Source: Arcicella sp. (lineage in GTDB: Bacteria > Bacteroidota > Bacteroidia > Cytophagales > Spirosomataceae). Taken from it: a stretch of DNA of 55,624 bases. The position numbers were made by a program, and so were the translations under genes. This document shows positions 35,221 to 45,932 of this stretch, in pieces; the stretch's first letter is position 1, and each line of letters opens with the position of its first letter. The notes beneath the pieces are model-generated. The model had not been told where the DNA came from, did no database searches, and worked only from the letters and a program-made list of their open reading frames with translations. The stretch covers positions 1 through 55,624 of the forward strand of contig JALONS010000002.1 of assembly GCA_025454855.1 (NCBI GenBank), written 5' to 3'.

Positions 35221-37024
35221 AAAGACTTACATTTTTACCAGTGTATTGAGGCTTTAATGATGATTGGGTTTTCTCCAAAACCCAAATTTCGTAATGAGCA
35301 GCAGGAAATTTTGCCTTCCATGTTTCATAAAAAAACTCATCTTTAAGGTAACATTGCTTGAATAACATATCCATAAATGCATGTTTTTGGGGTACAGCTG
35401 GCATCAAAAAAACATTTTTATTAGACTTTAAACCTAAGTAAGATAATTTTTCTCGATTGGGCATTCCTACTCTAAATAATATCCTTTCTTTCAATCCTTG
35501 CGTTATTGTTTCCCCTTTCAATGTTACGATATCTAAAACTCCCCTCCAATTCTCAGAATTAATAACATTAGCATTTCTCAGCAATTCAAAATTGAGTTGG
35601 GTATTTTTATCAGTAACTGAATAGATTCCTCCATTGTTAATATTGTTTATCAAATCTATCATGTAAGTTGGGTGATTATATCCCATTTTTTCACCATATT
35701 TTTCACTAAAAGAAAATAGCATTTTATGATGCAGCCAATAATAACCATCTAATTGTAATTCTTGTTGCAAAGTATAAGCATTAGGCAATGATTTATAGTA
35801 ACTATTGATATTCACAACAATTGCGATAATAGTAAAACTGATGGTACTTACCACTTGAACTTTTCGATATTTTTGCCATAAAAACAAGTGAATTAAATAA
35901 CCGATACAGAGAAACACCACCCCAAAAATCATATATCGCCGAGATAAAACTTCACCTCCATTAAAAATTTTAAAATCAACAGGGCGACTCATTACTAACA
36001 TTAGCCCAGTAAACGCTAAAAACAAAAAAGCCCCTGTCAGAAAACTAAGATTATAGCTCATATTATTACCATAATTTTTCAAAAATTTAGTTGCTAATAC
36101 AAGCCCTACTACTGCTATGAAAGCACCACTAAGCACACATAAAACTACATCCCAGTACAAACCGTTGATAAAGGGATGTAATTGATTTTCATAGAAAATA
36201 TTTCCCCAGAAAGCCAGTACGAAAAAGCCATTTAATATTGGATGTTTCCATAAGTTAGTCTTATCACTTGAAATAAATTCATAATCGAAGGAAAAATAGA
36301 ACGTACAAAATAAGGCAGCTATCAATAGCCAAATGCCTAAATTTTTCCAATTATTTTGAAAGATGAGTAATACACTTCCCACTATCCAAATTGCCAGTCC
36401 ATTGCCAGAAGTAAACATCGTAACAACAGCAAAACATAAAGAAAAGAGAAAATACTTAACATTATTTTTTGACAAAAGGTGTATTGTTAGTAGTGCAAAA
36501 AATAAAATTGGAGTATTCTGTATAGCAGCGATTCCCCAAGTAGCATTCTCAAAATATGTAAAATTAAAAAGCAAGAAAACAATAGGGATAAAGTATAGCG
36601 AATGTAGTTTTAAACCTTTAAAAAAGTTAACGAATAAGTACAAGATACCCAATAGAAAAGCATTTCCGATGATAATTTGGGCTTTGATATTTTCAGAACC
36701 CATCAATTTTAAGATACCTAACATCATTATACGTTCAAAACCAAAACGGTGCTGATTTACCTGTTTAAAAAATGCTTGTAGCCATTCGGTTAACGATGAA
36801 GCTGTTTGCATTTTATACAGCGATTCCAACAGAACATAATCATCTTTAAATGGAATATTATCCGTAAGAAAGAAAATAGCTAAATAAAAAAATACAATGG
36901 GAATGGCACAGAATAGAAAAATAAAAAGTGGACGAGAAGACTGTATTTTTCTAAAAAAAATAAGATAGACAACACCGAAGATTAGCAGACAATCTGTATA
37001 AGCAACAAATGGGATATTATTCAT
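35219..37024 (-). CDS. Large polytopic membrane protein of unknown function
   Basis: From ATG 37024 the protein has 601 residues: about eleven to twelve membrane helices in the first ~410, then a soluble, probably periplasmic C-terminal domain. The first extracytoplasmic loop has PFKDDYVLLESLYKM, an acidic pair after helix 2 that is typical for the catalytic loop of GT-C glycosyltransferases. QVNQHRFGFERIMML and a FEN-containing helix follow. The layout resembles the 569-residue protein at 45933. I cannot name a family with confidence. A TTG-started frame (37030) adds only two residues. It reads away from tRNA-Leu, downstream of that gene's terminator. Confidence 0.6.
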   Translation of the reverse strand: MNNIPFVAYTDCLLIFGVVYLIFFRKIQSSRPLFIFLFCAIPIVFFYLAIFFLTDNIPFKDDYVLLESLYKMQTASSLTEWLQAFFKQVNQHRFGFERIMMLGILKLMGSENIKAQIIIGNAFLLGILYLFVNFFKGLKLHSLYFIPIVFLLFNFTYFENATWGIAAIQNTPILFFALLTIHLLSKNNVKYFLFSLCFAVVTMFTSGNGLAIWIVGSVLLIFQNNWKNLGIWLLIAALFCTFYFSFDYEFISSDKTNLWKHPILNGFFVLAFWGNIFYENQLHPFINGLYWDVVLCVLSGAFIAVVGLVLATKFLKNYGNNMSYNLSFLTGAFLFLAFTGLMLVMSRPVDFKIFNGGEVLSRRYMIFGVVFLCIGYLIHLFLWQKYRKVQVVSTISFTIIAIVVNINSYYKSLPNAYTLQQELQLDGYYWLHHKMLFSFSEKYGEKMGYNHPTYMIDLINNINNGGIYSVTDKNTQLNFELLRNANVINSENWRGVLDIVTLKGETITQGLKERILFRVGMPNREKLSYLGLKSNKNVFLMPAVPQKHAFMDMLFKQCYLKDEFFYETWKAKFPAAHYEIWVLEKTQSSLKPQYTGKNVSL

Positions 37025-37040
37025 GCTCAAATTTAATAAC

Positions 37041-37086
37041 CAAAAAGAAAAAGACCTTACAATTATGAAATAAATTGCAAGGTCTT
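37041..37086 (-). terminator. Terminator of tRNA-Leu
   Basis: On the minus strand aagaccttgcaat (37086–37074) pairs with attgtaaggtctt (37063–37051) over 12 of 13 bases, followed by a T-rich tract (tttctttttg). It starts 4 bases after the tRNA end. Confidence 0.85.
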
Positions 37087-37089
37087 ACG

Positions 37090-37173
37090 TACCCAGAGCC
37101 GGAGTCGAACCGGCATGCCAATAAAGGCACTGGTGTTTGAGACCAGCGCGTCTACCAATTCCGCCATCTGGGC
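37090..37173 (-). tRNA. tRNA-Leu (anticodon CAA)
   Basis: The 84-base minus-strand gene folds as a class II tRNA. The acceptor gcccaga/tctgggt has one G-U pair at the end. It has the D-arm with ggcggaattggtagacgc, anticodon stem ctggt/accag with loop ctcaaac (anticodon CAA, reads UUG), a long variable arm tgcc…ggca and T-arm ccggttcgactccgg. CCA is not encoded, so it must be added after 3' processing. Promoter and terminator are both visible. Confidence 0.97.
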
Positions 37174-37197
37174 ATTTAAATTGTCTCAAACTTGATG

Positions 37198-37228
37198 CAA
37201 ATATAGAGGATAGAATTGGACTTCACAA
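37198..37228 (-). promoter_or_regulatory. Promoter of tRNA-Leu
   Basis: On the minus strand TTG (37228–37226), a 20-base spacer and TATATTTG (37205–37198) match the Bacteroidota consensus. The predicted start is about 15–20 bases before the tRNA. Confidence 0.75.
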
Positions 37229-37596
37229 CTTCAAATTTTAATTTTATTCACGCCATTGTTTATTTTTTATACAATAAAATTTCATCAGGTCGCTTAAAAT
37301 ATTAATTTTCAAGGTGATATGTATTGATGTAAAATAAAAAATATTTCCAAAAATCTTACCTATGATAGTAAAATTTTATCATCGGCTGTTTCATTGTGGA
37401 CTTTTTTCTACGAATCATCCATTATTTGATAGAGTGGAATGAATTTTTAGTATTCAGAAATAGACCTATTATTTGTCTTTAAATATTTATACTAAAGAAA
37501 ATCCTTTCATGATTTTAAGTGACCAACTATCTTATTTTTCGTAAATAATTCGTTTATTAGTTATAATTTCTAAAACGCAATAAAACTAAATCAATA
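37229..37596. other. Non-coding gap between tRNA-Leu and the LolA-like gene
   Basis: About 370 bases of A/T-rich DNA without a gene. A near-palindrome, gatagtaaaattttatcatc, lies at about 37364–37384 and could bind a regulator. No exact promoter consensus for the next gene is found. Confidence 0.4.
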
Positions 37597-38322
37597 ATGA
37601 AGAAAACGAGCTTGATTATTTTCATGATTACTTTTTCGGTAATTCATATTTTTGCACAGTCGGTGGATGATGTTTTTGATAATCACTTTAAAGCATCTGG
37701 AGGAAAAGCACTTTGGGATAGTGTAAAAACGTACACACTCAAACAGTCCTATGTATCAAATGCACCGAGCGACTTTGATATGGAGGTGAAGGCTTCAATA
37801 CCTGATGTATCAATGCTAAAAACAAAAACCATCATGAAAAGAGGGTTTATTTATGCTATCAGTCCTTCGGATGCTTTTTTTAAGATTCCGACGGGAAGTA
37901 GAGATAAAACTATTGTTTATGACGTAAAAGATTTAAGTGATAAAGAAAGAGTGGTAATGAGAAGAGAGGTAATTGATATGCTTGCCCCTTTTTATGATTA
38001 TCAGAAAAAAGGTTATATTGCTACTTATGTAGGATTGGAAGTGTTGGGAGCCCAAAGAGTTCATCGTGTTGAACTATCTGGAAAAGATATTAAATACGAT
38101 TTGTACTTCGATAATTTTACCAATTTGCTTACCAAACAAGTAGAAAAATTATCAACTGGAGAAATTATCACGAAAGAGTTTAATACGTACACAACTTCTG
38201 ATTTTGGCATAAAATATCCATCTGCAGGAACATATTATAGTAGTATCGACAAAAGAAACATTAAGCTAACTACCAGTATTGTGTTTAATACAACTTTTGA
38301 GAATAATACCTTTAAAAGATAA
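37597..38322 (+). CDS. Secreted LolA-like lipoprotein-carrier-fold protein
   Basis: The 241-residue protein has a signal peptide ending near residue 20 (HIFAQ). The mature part begins SVDDVFDNHFKASGGKALWDSVKTYTLKQSY and has paired beta strands (YDLYFDNFTNLLTKQVEKL). This opening, a helix with A-x-G-G followed by long beta strands, is common in outer-membrane lipoprotein-sorting-like proteins of Bacteroidota. Binding of a hydrophobic ligand in the periplasm is inferred. It is followed by a repeat-rich gap and then tamB. Confidence 0.6.
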   Translation: MKKTSLIIFMITFSVIHIFAQSVDDVFDNHFKASGGKALWDSVKTYTLKQSYVSNAPSDFDMEVKASIPDVSMLKTKTIMKRGFIYAISPSDAFFKIPTGSRDKTIVYDVKDLSDKERVVMRREVIDMLAPFYDYQKKGYIATYVGLEVLGAQRVHRVELSGKDIKYDLYFDNFTNLLTKQVEKLSTGEIITKEFNTYTTSDFGIKYPSAGTYYSSIDKRNIKLTTSIVFNTTFENNTFKR

Positions 38323-38368
38323 CTTTAGAACAAGTATTCAAGCTAATGCAAGGCGTATGAAGTGTTCG

Positions 38369-38475
38369 CTAAACTGTGGCACGACTAAAGATAACTACTG
38401 AAAATCAGCAAGTTAGTTTAGCCGTTCCACTGTTTAGTGAAAATAACCTTGACGTATGCGATGCGTCTCTACGTC
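38369..38475. repeat. REP-like inverted repeats between the LolA-like gene and tamB
   Basis: ctaaactgtggcacg (38369–38383) is complementary to cgttccactgtttag (38423–38437) at 13 of 15 positions. A second hairpin, gacgta (38451–38456) and tacgtc (38470–38475), encloses tgcgatgcgtctc, a phrase seen in intergenic repeats of other bacteria. Both look like mobile-derived palindromic intergenic units rather than terminators because no T-tract follows. Confidence 0.6.
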
Positions 38476-38532
38476 ATCCTATTTTCTGATTCAGTAAAAG
38501 CGTAACCTTCTTCCTTACGAACCTAACACTTC

Positions 38533-41500
38533 ATGAAGCAATTTGTAAAAATAGTTGGTATAGTTCTTCTTGCGGTAGTGTTATTATTAGTGGGTACTTT
38601 CTTTTACCTTCAAAGACCATCTGGACAAAGGTTTCTCACTACTCAAGTAACCAATTACCTAAAACGAACTGTCAATCAACCATTTTCCATTGAGAAGATT
38701 AGATATAAAATCCCCGATTGGATTGCCTTGGAAGGGGTTTATTTTAGTGATAATTATGGAGATACACTACTGGCTGGTCAAAAGCTGTACGTGGACATTG
38801 ATATGATGGAACTTCTGAAAAATAAAGTAGCCATTAATGAAATTGCTCTTCAAAATATAAAACTCAATATCAAAAGAACCTTACCCGACACTACTTTTAA
38901 TTTCACTAAATTATTGAACGCTTTTCAGAGCAAAGAGTCATCTACTGCCGTTTCAGATACGGCTACCTCCTCCCCATTTTTGTATCATATTTCAACGATA
39001 AATCTTAAAAACGTAGGCATTAATTACCGAGATGATATTTCTGGAGTTGAAGCAAAAACATTTATAAAAAAAACCAAAACAGGATTTGATGCGATTGCCC
39101 CAAATACATCCACCTATCATTTGAATCAATTAGAATTGGAAGAGAGCAATCTTACCCTGAGATTGTATGACCCACTAAAGAAAGTAGAATCCAGTCCAAC
39201 AGTTCAAACTAATGATACCCTTGATTTAGCTTTCGGAACGTTGGATTTAAGAAAAATAAACTGGAAAATAACCGATGAGACTTCAGGCTTGGTGAATACG
39301 GTATCGTTAGGCAGATTACGTTCTAAAGGTGAAAAATTATCTTTAGCCAATGAAAATATCCATTTAAAATCATTAGAATTGTTCAATACAACGGCTTCGG
39401 TGAAGTTTTTAAAAAAATCGCAAAAAATTGTAAAGTCCACTCCTACCAACTCCACTGCCAATAATTGGAGAGTATTGATAGACAAAATTGTTTTGGACCA
39501 AAATACTATTCAATACCAAGATTTCAACGCACCATTCTTATCAAAAGGGATTGATTTTAATAATTTGAAAATCAACAACTTAAAACTCAATTCGGAAAGG
39601 TTTTACTATTCACCCAATCAAATATCAGGTTGGATTTTCAGCAGTTCTTTCAACGAAAAATCAGGGTTTCAGTTACAAAACTTACAAACAGATTTTGCGT
39701 ACACCAATAAGCAGATGTTTCTCAAAAAGTTTTTGCTGAAAACTCCCAAAAGTATTTTGCGGGATGAGTTGGTGATGAATTACAAGTCGCAAGATGATTT
39801 AATAAAAGATATTGGACAAACCAGTATCAAAACCTCCCTCAAAAATAGTCAATTAGCCTTTCAAGATATTTTATGGTTAGTTCCCAATTTAGCCAATACA
39901 CCACCCTTCAAAGGAAATGCCCAAGAAATACTAAAATTTAACGGTTTATTGACTGGAAAAATTAATAACCTTAAAATAACGAATGCGACTTTTAGTGCTT
40001 TTAATCAAACGAAAGTTCGATTCAATGGGCAAATTATGGGCTTACCTAACGTTGAGCAAACTGCACTCAATCTGAATGTTTCAGAAATTGGTCTTACTAA
40101 AAAAGACCTTATGAGGATGGTGCCATCTGAGATGATTCCTCAAAACATTGACCTTCCGCAAAAAATCGCACTCACTGGCAAAATAGACGGAAAAATTAAC
40201 GACTTGAATCTTAATACGCAATTAAAATCTGATTTAGGAAACGCATCTTTTAAAGGTAAATTAATCAATATTACTGCCAATAAAAATCAGCAATACAACG
40301 GCGAAATAACACTAAACAGTTTTGAAATGGGGAAATTTCTCAAACAAACTGAACAGTTAGGCAAACTTTCGCTTAATGCCAAAATAAACGGAAGAGGGAT
40401 TGACCCCAAAACGATGAATGCCTCCGTTGAAGGTTTGATACAAGAGGCTGAAATTAAAGGGTATAACTATAAAAACATGGCGTTGGTAGGAAGTTTAGCC
40501 AATCAAATTGCCCAAATCAAGGGCAATATCAACGACCCCAACGTTTCGTTAGCTATTAATACTGCGTTTGATATTTCACAGGAATTTCCTGGTATTAAAG
40601 GAAATGTTAAAATAAATGAATTGAATTTAAAACCTTTGGGTCTATACAGTAATAATATGACCATAAAGGGGGATATTGACATTGATTTACCCGTTAGTAA
40701 CCCTGAAAACCCCAGTGGTAAAGTGGTTATCAATCAGGGGACGCTTTATAATAATGGCAAACCTATTCCATTGAACAATGTTACTTTAATTGCTAAAAAC
40801 ATCCTGAATGAGAAACAGATATTCATGGATGCCCCTTTTGCCAAAGCGAGTTTAAAGGGAAATTTCAATTATTTACAACTTTCGGATATTTTCATCAATA
40901 CGATTAATAGGTATTTTGTCATTCCCGATATTGCCGCCCAGCCAATCACCAATCCATACAGCCTAAAAATGGACATAAAATTGGTAAAACACCCTGTTTT
41001 ACAAGCATTTGTTCCCAATCTCAGTCGTTTAGATACCACTCATTTTACAGCAAATATTGATAGTCAATCTGGAACTGTTTTAAATGCTTCTTTATTCATG
41101 CCTTTTGCCGAATATGACACCATTCAGATTAATAATGTGTCCCTCAATATGGTAGGAAACGATAAATCGTTGACCTACAAAGGGCAGTTGGATGGTATCA
41201 ATTTTGACGGATTTAAAGTCAGAAAAAGTACTATTACTGGAGACGTTGCTAATAACTCTGCCAACTTTAAGGCTACTTTCAAAGACTCCCTCAACAAAGA
41301 CCGACACGAAATTGCTGGAATTTTACAAAACATTGATAATCAATACCGTATCAATTTAAACAGACGTGGATTGTTGGTCAATTACTTACCCTGGCAGGTT
41401 GATTCTTCGGGGTATTTTCAATACGGAAAAACGGGATTATTAGCACATCAGTTTTTAATTAATCGTGGGGAACAGCGGTTGTCGGTACATAGCCCATCGG

Positions 41501-43512
41501 GTATTCCGAATAGTCCGCTAACCATTCAAACAGATAGTTTAGACATTGAAAATTTCATTTCTTTATTTTCTTCAGATTCAACACTGGCAGGTGGGAAAAT
41601 TGACGGAAAAATTCTACTCAGTAATTTCATGGAATCGCCTTCGTTTACGGGTGATTTAGGTATCAAAAACTTCCAGTTTCAAAAAATTACCATTGGCGAT
41701 GTAGCGGTGAATGTTTTTAATGAAACTGCCACGAAAATCACCACCAAAGCCAGTATTTTAGGAGTGAATAATGACATACAATTAGCTGGAAATTATTATT
41801 TGAACACCAAAAACCCTCTTGATTTAAACCTCATAATCAATAAGTTAGGAGCAGAAACCGTAGAAGCGTTTAGTTTTGGATAGTTACGGCGTGCTAAAGG
41901 AAACTTAACTGGAAAAGCAGTAATTAAAGGAGCTACTTCAAACCCTCAGATAGCTGGAAATCTTGATTTTAGTAAGGTTGCTTTTGATGTTTCAAAATTA
42001 GGAAGTCGTTATTTAATCGACCAACAGCAACTGTTTTTTGAAGGACAAACTATCAAGCTAAAGAAATTCACGGTGAGTGATACACTCAACCAGCCATTAA
42101 GAGTAGATGGTAACATTGTTTTGAAAGACGCTTCTTCGGTAAAATACGATTTAACCATTGATACCCAAAACTTTATGGTGTTAAACTCTACCCGAAAAGA
42201 CAATGATTTGTTCTATGGAAAAGGTTTTATAGATGCAAATTTGAGTTTGCAGGGAGTTTCTGAAAAAGCAAAAATTGAGGGAGACATTAAAGTCAGAGAG
42301 AAAAGTAATATCTCCATCATTGTTCCTGACAGCTTTGATGAATTGAGTGAAAGTGAAGGAGTGGTGGTATTTGTAAACAATAAAAATAATTCCCAAAATA
42401 CAGTCAAAAAAGACAGTTTACAAGAACAGCGATTTACGAATGATTTTATCTCAGAGATTTCTCTCAATATCGAAGCCAATGATAAATCAGAGTTTACGAT
42501 TGTTGTTGATGAGATAAACGGTGATAATCTGAAAGTGAAGGGTAATGCCCGCCTAAATGCAGGTGTCACAGCTGACGGACAACCTTATTTGTTGGGTTCA
42601 TACGACCTCACCGAAGGCAGTTACGGCTTAACGTTTGAGGTACTAAAAAGACAATTTACCATTCAGAAAGGAAGCAATATTATTTGGACTGGCGACCCTA
42701 TGAACGCAGATATAAACATTAACGCCATTTATACGGTAAATGCCGCACCACTTGATTTGATGAGCAATGAATTGAGTGGGAATCAAAATAGTTTTCGTCA
42801 GAAAATGGCATTTGATGTTTATTTAAAAATGGCGGGCAGACTATCGAAGCCCGATGTTTCTTTTGAAATTAAAGTTGCTGAAAAACAATCATTGGTTGAA
42901 AATGCTGTCGTTAAGAAAGTAGAAGATAAATTAGGAAAACTAAATATTGAAAACAAAAACGAAATCAATAAACAAGTTTTTGCTTTGTTAATTCTCAACC
43001 GATTTTTCACGGAAAAATCAGCGGACTTCTTTTCTAATGGCAGCGGAGGACTCAACGCTGAGGCATTGGCTCGGCAAAGTGTGAGCAAACTTTTATCTGA
43101 CCAATTAGATAGATTTGCCTCCGACCTCATCAAAGGTATTGATTTGGATGTTAATTTGACTTCTTCACAAGACTTTTTCAATGGTCAATCCAGTACCCGA
43201 ACCGATTTAAGTCTTGGACTGTCAAAAGCCTTCTTCAATGACAAAATTGAGGTAAAAGTTGGTAGAAACTTTGAGCTTGAAAACACCTCAAAAATTTCCA
43301 GAAATCCATCTGAAGTATTCGATAATCTGACGGTTAATTACAAACTCACAGATGATGGTAGATATTTATTCAAGGCATTCCGAAAAAATCAATTTCAGTC
43401 AGTTTTAGAAGGCTTCGTAGTAGAAACAGGCGTAGGCTTCACCATCACCATGGAATACGGAAAGTTTAAAGAAGTTTTTTCAAAAAAGAAAAATACTAAA
43501 AGTAATTTATGA
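38533..43512 (+). pseudogene. tamB: TamB/DUF490 translocation-and-assembly protein, interrupted by an in-frame TAG
   Basis: The full frame spans 1,660 codons, the normal size for Bacteroidota TamB, a periplasm-spanning beta-groove protein anchored in the inner membrane that aids outer-membrane assembly or lipid transport. It has an N-terminal membrane helix (IVGIVLLAVVLLLVGTFFYL), AsmA-like repeats and a C-terminal DUF490 domain (about 1,230–1,659, including DLTEGSYGLTFEVLKRQFTI). A single TAG at 41881–41883 (codon 1,117) splits it. The reading frame is unchanged on both sides and similarity-like sequence continues straight through (AFSFG-stop-LRRAKGNLTG). Glutamine is likely at this site, so CAG to TAG is one transition. 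The second part has no good start nearby before 42073. Its stop overlaps tamL by four bases. A truncated product would lack the conserved end. Confidence 0.85.
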
Positions 43513-45854
43513 TTATAAGCAATAAAAATATTCTGTTCTCATCGTTTTGGCTGTTAGTAATGGTAATGGCGGGTTGTTCTGTTACTAAAAAACTTCCTGC
43601 GGGAGAAAGTTTGTACACGGGTGCAATGGTAAAAGTGATAGCCGATTCAACCATTGCCAAAACGGAAGTAAAGAATATTGAAGCCCAACTCAACGAATTT
43701 GTAAAACCCAAACCCAATTCAACCCTCTTTGGCTTTCCGTATAAAGTTTGGTTTTACTATCTTTTTGGCGAACCTAAAAATGAAAAAGGCTTTAAAAGTT
43801 TTTTTAGGAAACGATTCGGTGAACCTCCCGTATTAGCCAGTAAGAGCGTAACTGGAGCAAACGCCAAACAAATTAATATTTTACTAAATAATGAAGGATA
43901 TTTTAGGTCTAATGCCGTTGGGGAATTAGCAGAGAAAAACCGAAAAGCCAAAGCCATTTATACCACAAAACTGTACCCAAGATATTATTTGGATAGCGTT
44001 ATTTTTCGAGGTGATACCACCATATTTGGGAAATCGTTTGTAAGTTCTCAACAAAATTCTCTTTTAAAAAAAGGACTGCCCTATCGTTTTGATGTTATTA
44101 GTGCCGAGCGGATAAGAATTGATAATGTGTTGAAAAAACAAGGTTTTTACTATTTTCAACCCGATTTTATCATTATCAAAGCTGACTCTTCACAAAGAAA
44201 TCACACCGTCAACTTATCGGTAGAAATAAAACCTTCTACTTCTCAAGTTGCCCGAAAAGTTTATAGAATAAGAAATGTAAATGTTTTAACGGACTTCAAC
44301 GACCGAAACGACAACGATTCAACTGACAATCAAAATATTGGACTAAATTATCGTGGACTTCACATTATAGACCGTACAGATTCTTACAAACCCAAAATTT
44401 TTGCTCAAGCCATCGGTTTCAGGCACGGCAGTAGGTACAGCAGCAGCGTACAAGATTTGTCTTTATCCCGATTAATCAATTTGAATAACAATTTCAAATT
44501 CGTAAAAAATTCATTCACTTTAGTTCCTCGCTCCGATTCAGCTCTTTTAGATGTAAACTATTATTTGACACCTCTAAAAGCTAAGTCGGTAGTCGCTGAA
44601 CTCAGTGGTGTTACCAAGTCTAATGATTTCACAGGTACAAATTTGGGAATCTCATGGGTCAATAAAAATACTTTTCGTGGAGCTGAGCTTCTTAAAATAA
44701 CCGCTTCGGCAGGGTTGGATTTTCAAGTCGGAGGTGCCAGTGTAACACTTGGTGCAATCAATACCAGTAAGTTTTCAATAGCAGCCAACTTATCAATTCC
44801 GAGGTTTATTATTCCTTTTTTTCGTGTGAATCCTGCCAGAAATCAGGCTTTACCCAAAACTAATATTACCACCAGTTATGAAATCAGAAGAGTAGGCGAT
44901 TTATACAGCCAAACGTCATTCATTACCACCATGGGCTACGCTTGGAAACAGAATAATAATATAGAACATTCACTAAACCCCATTTCGATTAACCTTGTAA
45001 AGGGAGATTTTACGGAAGCGTTTCAAAATGAGGTTTTCAGAAGTGATAATCCCTTTGCTCTCTTAAATACATTGAATAACACTATCATCATGAGTTCGGG
45101 ATATACTTTCACCTACAATCCTACGTCTGCCATTGCCAAAAGAGGACAATTTAGATTCACAGGGGGAGTTGAGATAGCTGGAAATTTTGCAGGACTTTTA
45201 TCAAAAATAGCGGCAAAAACCTCTGATGATGAAGGGAAACTTTTTAACGTTACCTATGCCCAATACTTAAGATTGGATGCCGATTTGAGATACACTTACA
45301 CCATCAATCAAAGTTTAAATTTAGCTAATCGCTTTGTGGTAGGTTACGGACTACCCTATGGGAACTCCCAATCGCTTCCATCTACCAAACAATATTCAGC
45401 GGGAGGAAATAATAGTATTCGTGCCTTTACTGCTCGGAGTATTGGTCCGGGAAATTACTTTTCCAGTGATGGCGTGAATAATGTGGTCTTAGGAAGTCAA
45501 ACGAGCGATATAAGGCTTGAACTTAATACCGAACTCCGCATGAAGTTTAATAAATACGTAAATGGTGCTTTTTTTATCGATGCGGGTAATGTTTGGACAC
45601 AGAAAAATATCGATGATTACGGAGAAGGGGCTTTATTTGGTTCAGACTTTTACAAACAAATTGCTATTGGCACTGGAATTGGTTTAAGGTTGGATTTCAG
45701 CTATTTAGTATTACGATTTGATTTGGCAACTCCCGTTAGAAAACCATTTCTACCTGAAAATGAAAGATGGGTTTTGAAAAACTTTAATCTAAAAGACCCA
45801 CAATGGCGAAGCGATAATCTAATTCTGAATATTGCCGTGGGGTATCCTTTCTAA
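43509..45854 (+). CDS. tamL: TamL, lipoprotein Omp85-family partner of TamB
   Basis: The 781-residue outer-membrane protein has a lipoprotein signal with lipobox VMAGC (Cys23), then SVTKKLPAGESLYTGA, POTRA-like segments (NEGYFRSNAVGELAEKNRKA; PRYYLDSVIFRGD) and a C-terminal 16-strand Omp85 barrel. The barrel holds SAGGNNSIRAFTARSIGPG (the conserved lid-lock (I)RG(F)-type region) and an end in NIAVGYPF with a terminal Phe. TamL replaces TamA in Bacteroidota and pairs with TamB. Its start overlaps the tamB stop (ATGA), which implies coupled translation and makes the tamB TAG likely to reduce tamL expression as well. Confidence 0.9.
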   Translation: MIISNKNILFSSFWLLVMVMAGCSVTKKLPAGESLYTGAMVKVIADSTIAKTEVKNIEAQLNEFVKPKPNSTLFGFPYKVWFYYLFGEPKNEKGFKSFFRKRFGEPPVLASKSVTGANAKQINILLNNEGYFRSNAVGELAEKNRKAKAIYTTKLYPRYYLDSVIFRGDTTIFGKSFVSSQQNSLLKKGLPYRFDVISAERIRIDNVLKKQGFYYFQPDFIIIKADSSQRNHTVNLSVEIKPSTSQVARKVYRIRNVNVLTDFNDRNDNDSTDNQNIGLNYRGLHIIDRTDSYKPKIFAQAIGFRHGSRYSSSVQDLSLSRLINLNNNFKFVKNSFTLVPRSDSALLDVNYYLTPLKAKSVVAELSGVTKSNDFTGTNLGISWVNKNTFRGAELLKITASAGLDFQVGGASVTLGAINTSKFSIAANLSIPRFIIPFFRVNPARNQALPKTNITTSYEIRRVGDLYSQTSFITTMGYAWKQNNNIEHSLNPISINLVKGDFTEAFQNEVFRSDNPFALLNTLNNTIIMSSGYTFTYNPTSAIAKRGQFRFTGGVEIAGNFAGLLSKIAAKTSDDEGKLFNVTYAQYLRLDADLRYTYTINQSLNLANRFVVGYGLPYGNSQSLPSTKQYSAGGNNSIRAFTARSIGPGNYFSSDGVNNVVLGSQTSDIRLELNTELRMKFNKYVNGAFFIDAGNVWTQKNIDDYGEGALFGSDFYKQIAIGTGIGLRLDFSYLVLRFDLATPVRKPFLPENERWVLKNFNLKDPQWRSDNLILNIAVGYPF

Positions 45855-45897
45855 ACAGATAAACGCTCAAATCAACTTCTGTTCGGTATTTTTTGAT

Positions 45898-45905
45898 TAA
45901 TTTTG
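45898..45905 (+). promoter_or_regulatory. −7 box upstream of the polysaccharide operon
   Basis: TAATTTTG matches the −7 consensus and lies 28 bases before the first gene of the polysaccharide cluster. The −33 region is weak. Confidence 0.5.
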
Positions 45906-45932
45906 TAAAATACTCGAACATTACAATTTTCC

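Noticed and set aside
41881-41883. TAG read as an amino acid genome-wide
   Set aside because: Many intact genes here end in TAG (thiolase, rnz, purC, others), so TAG works as a stop; the other lesions are frameshifts.
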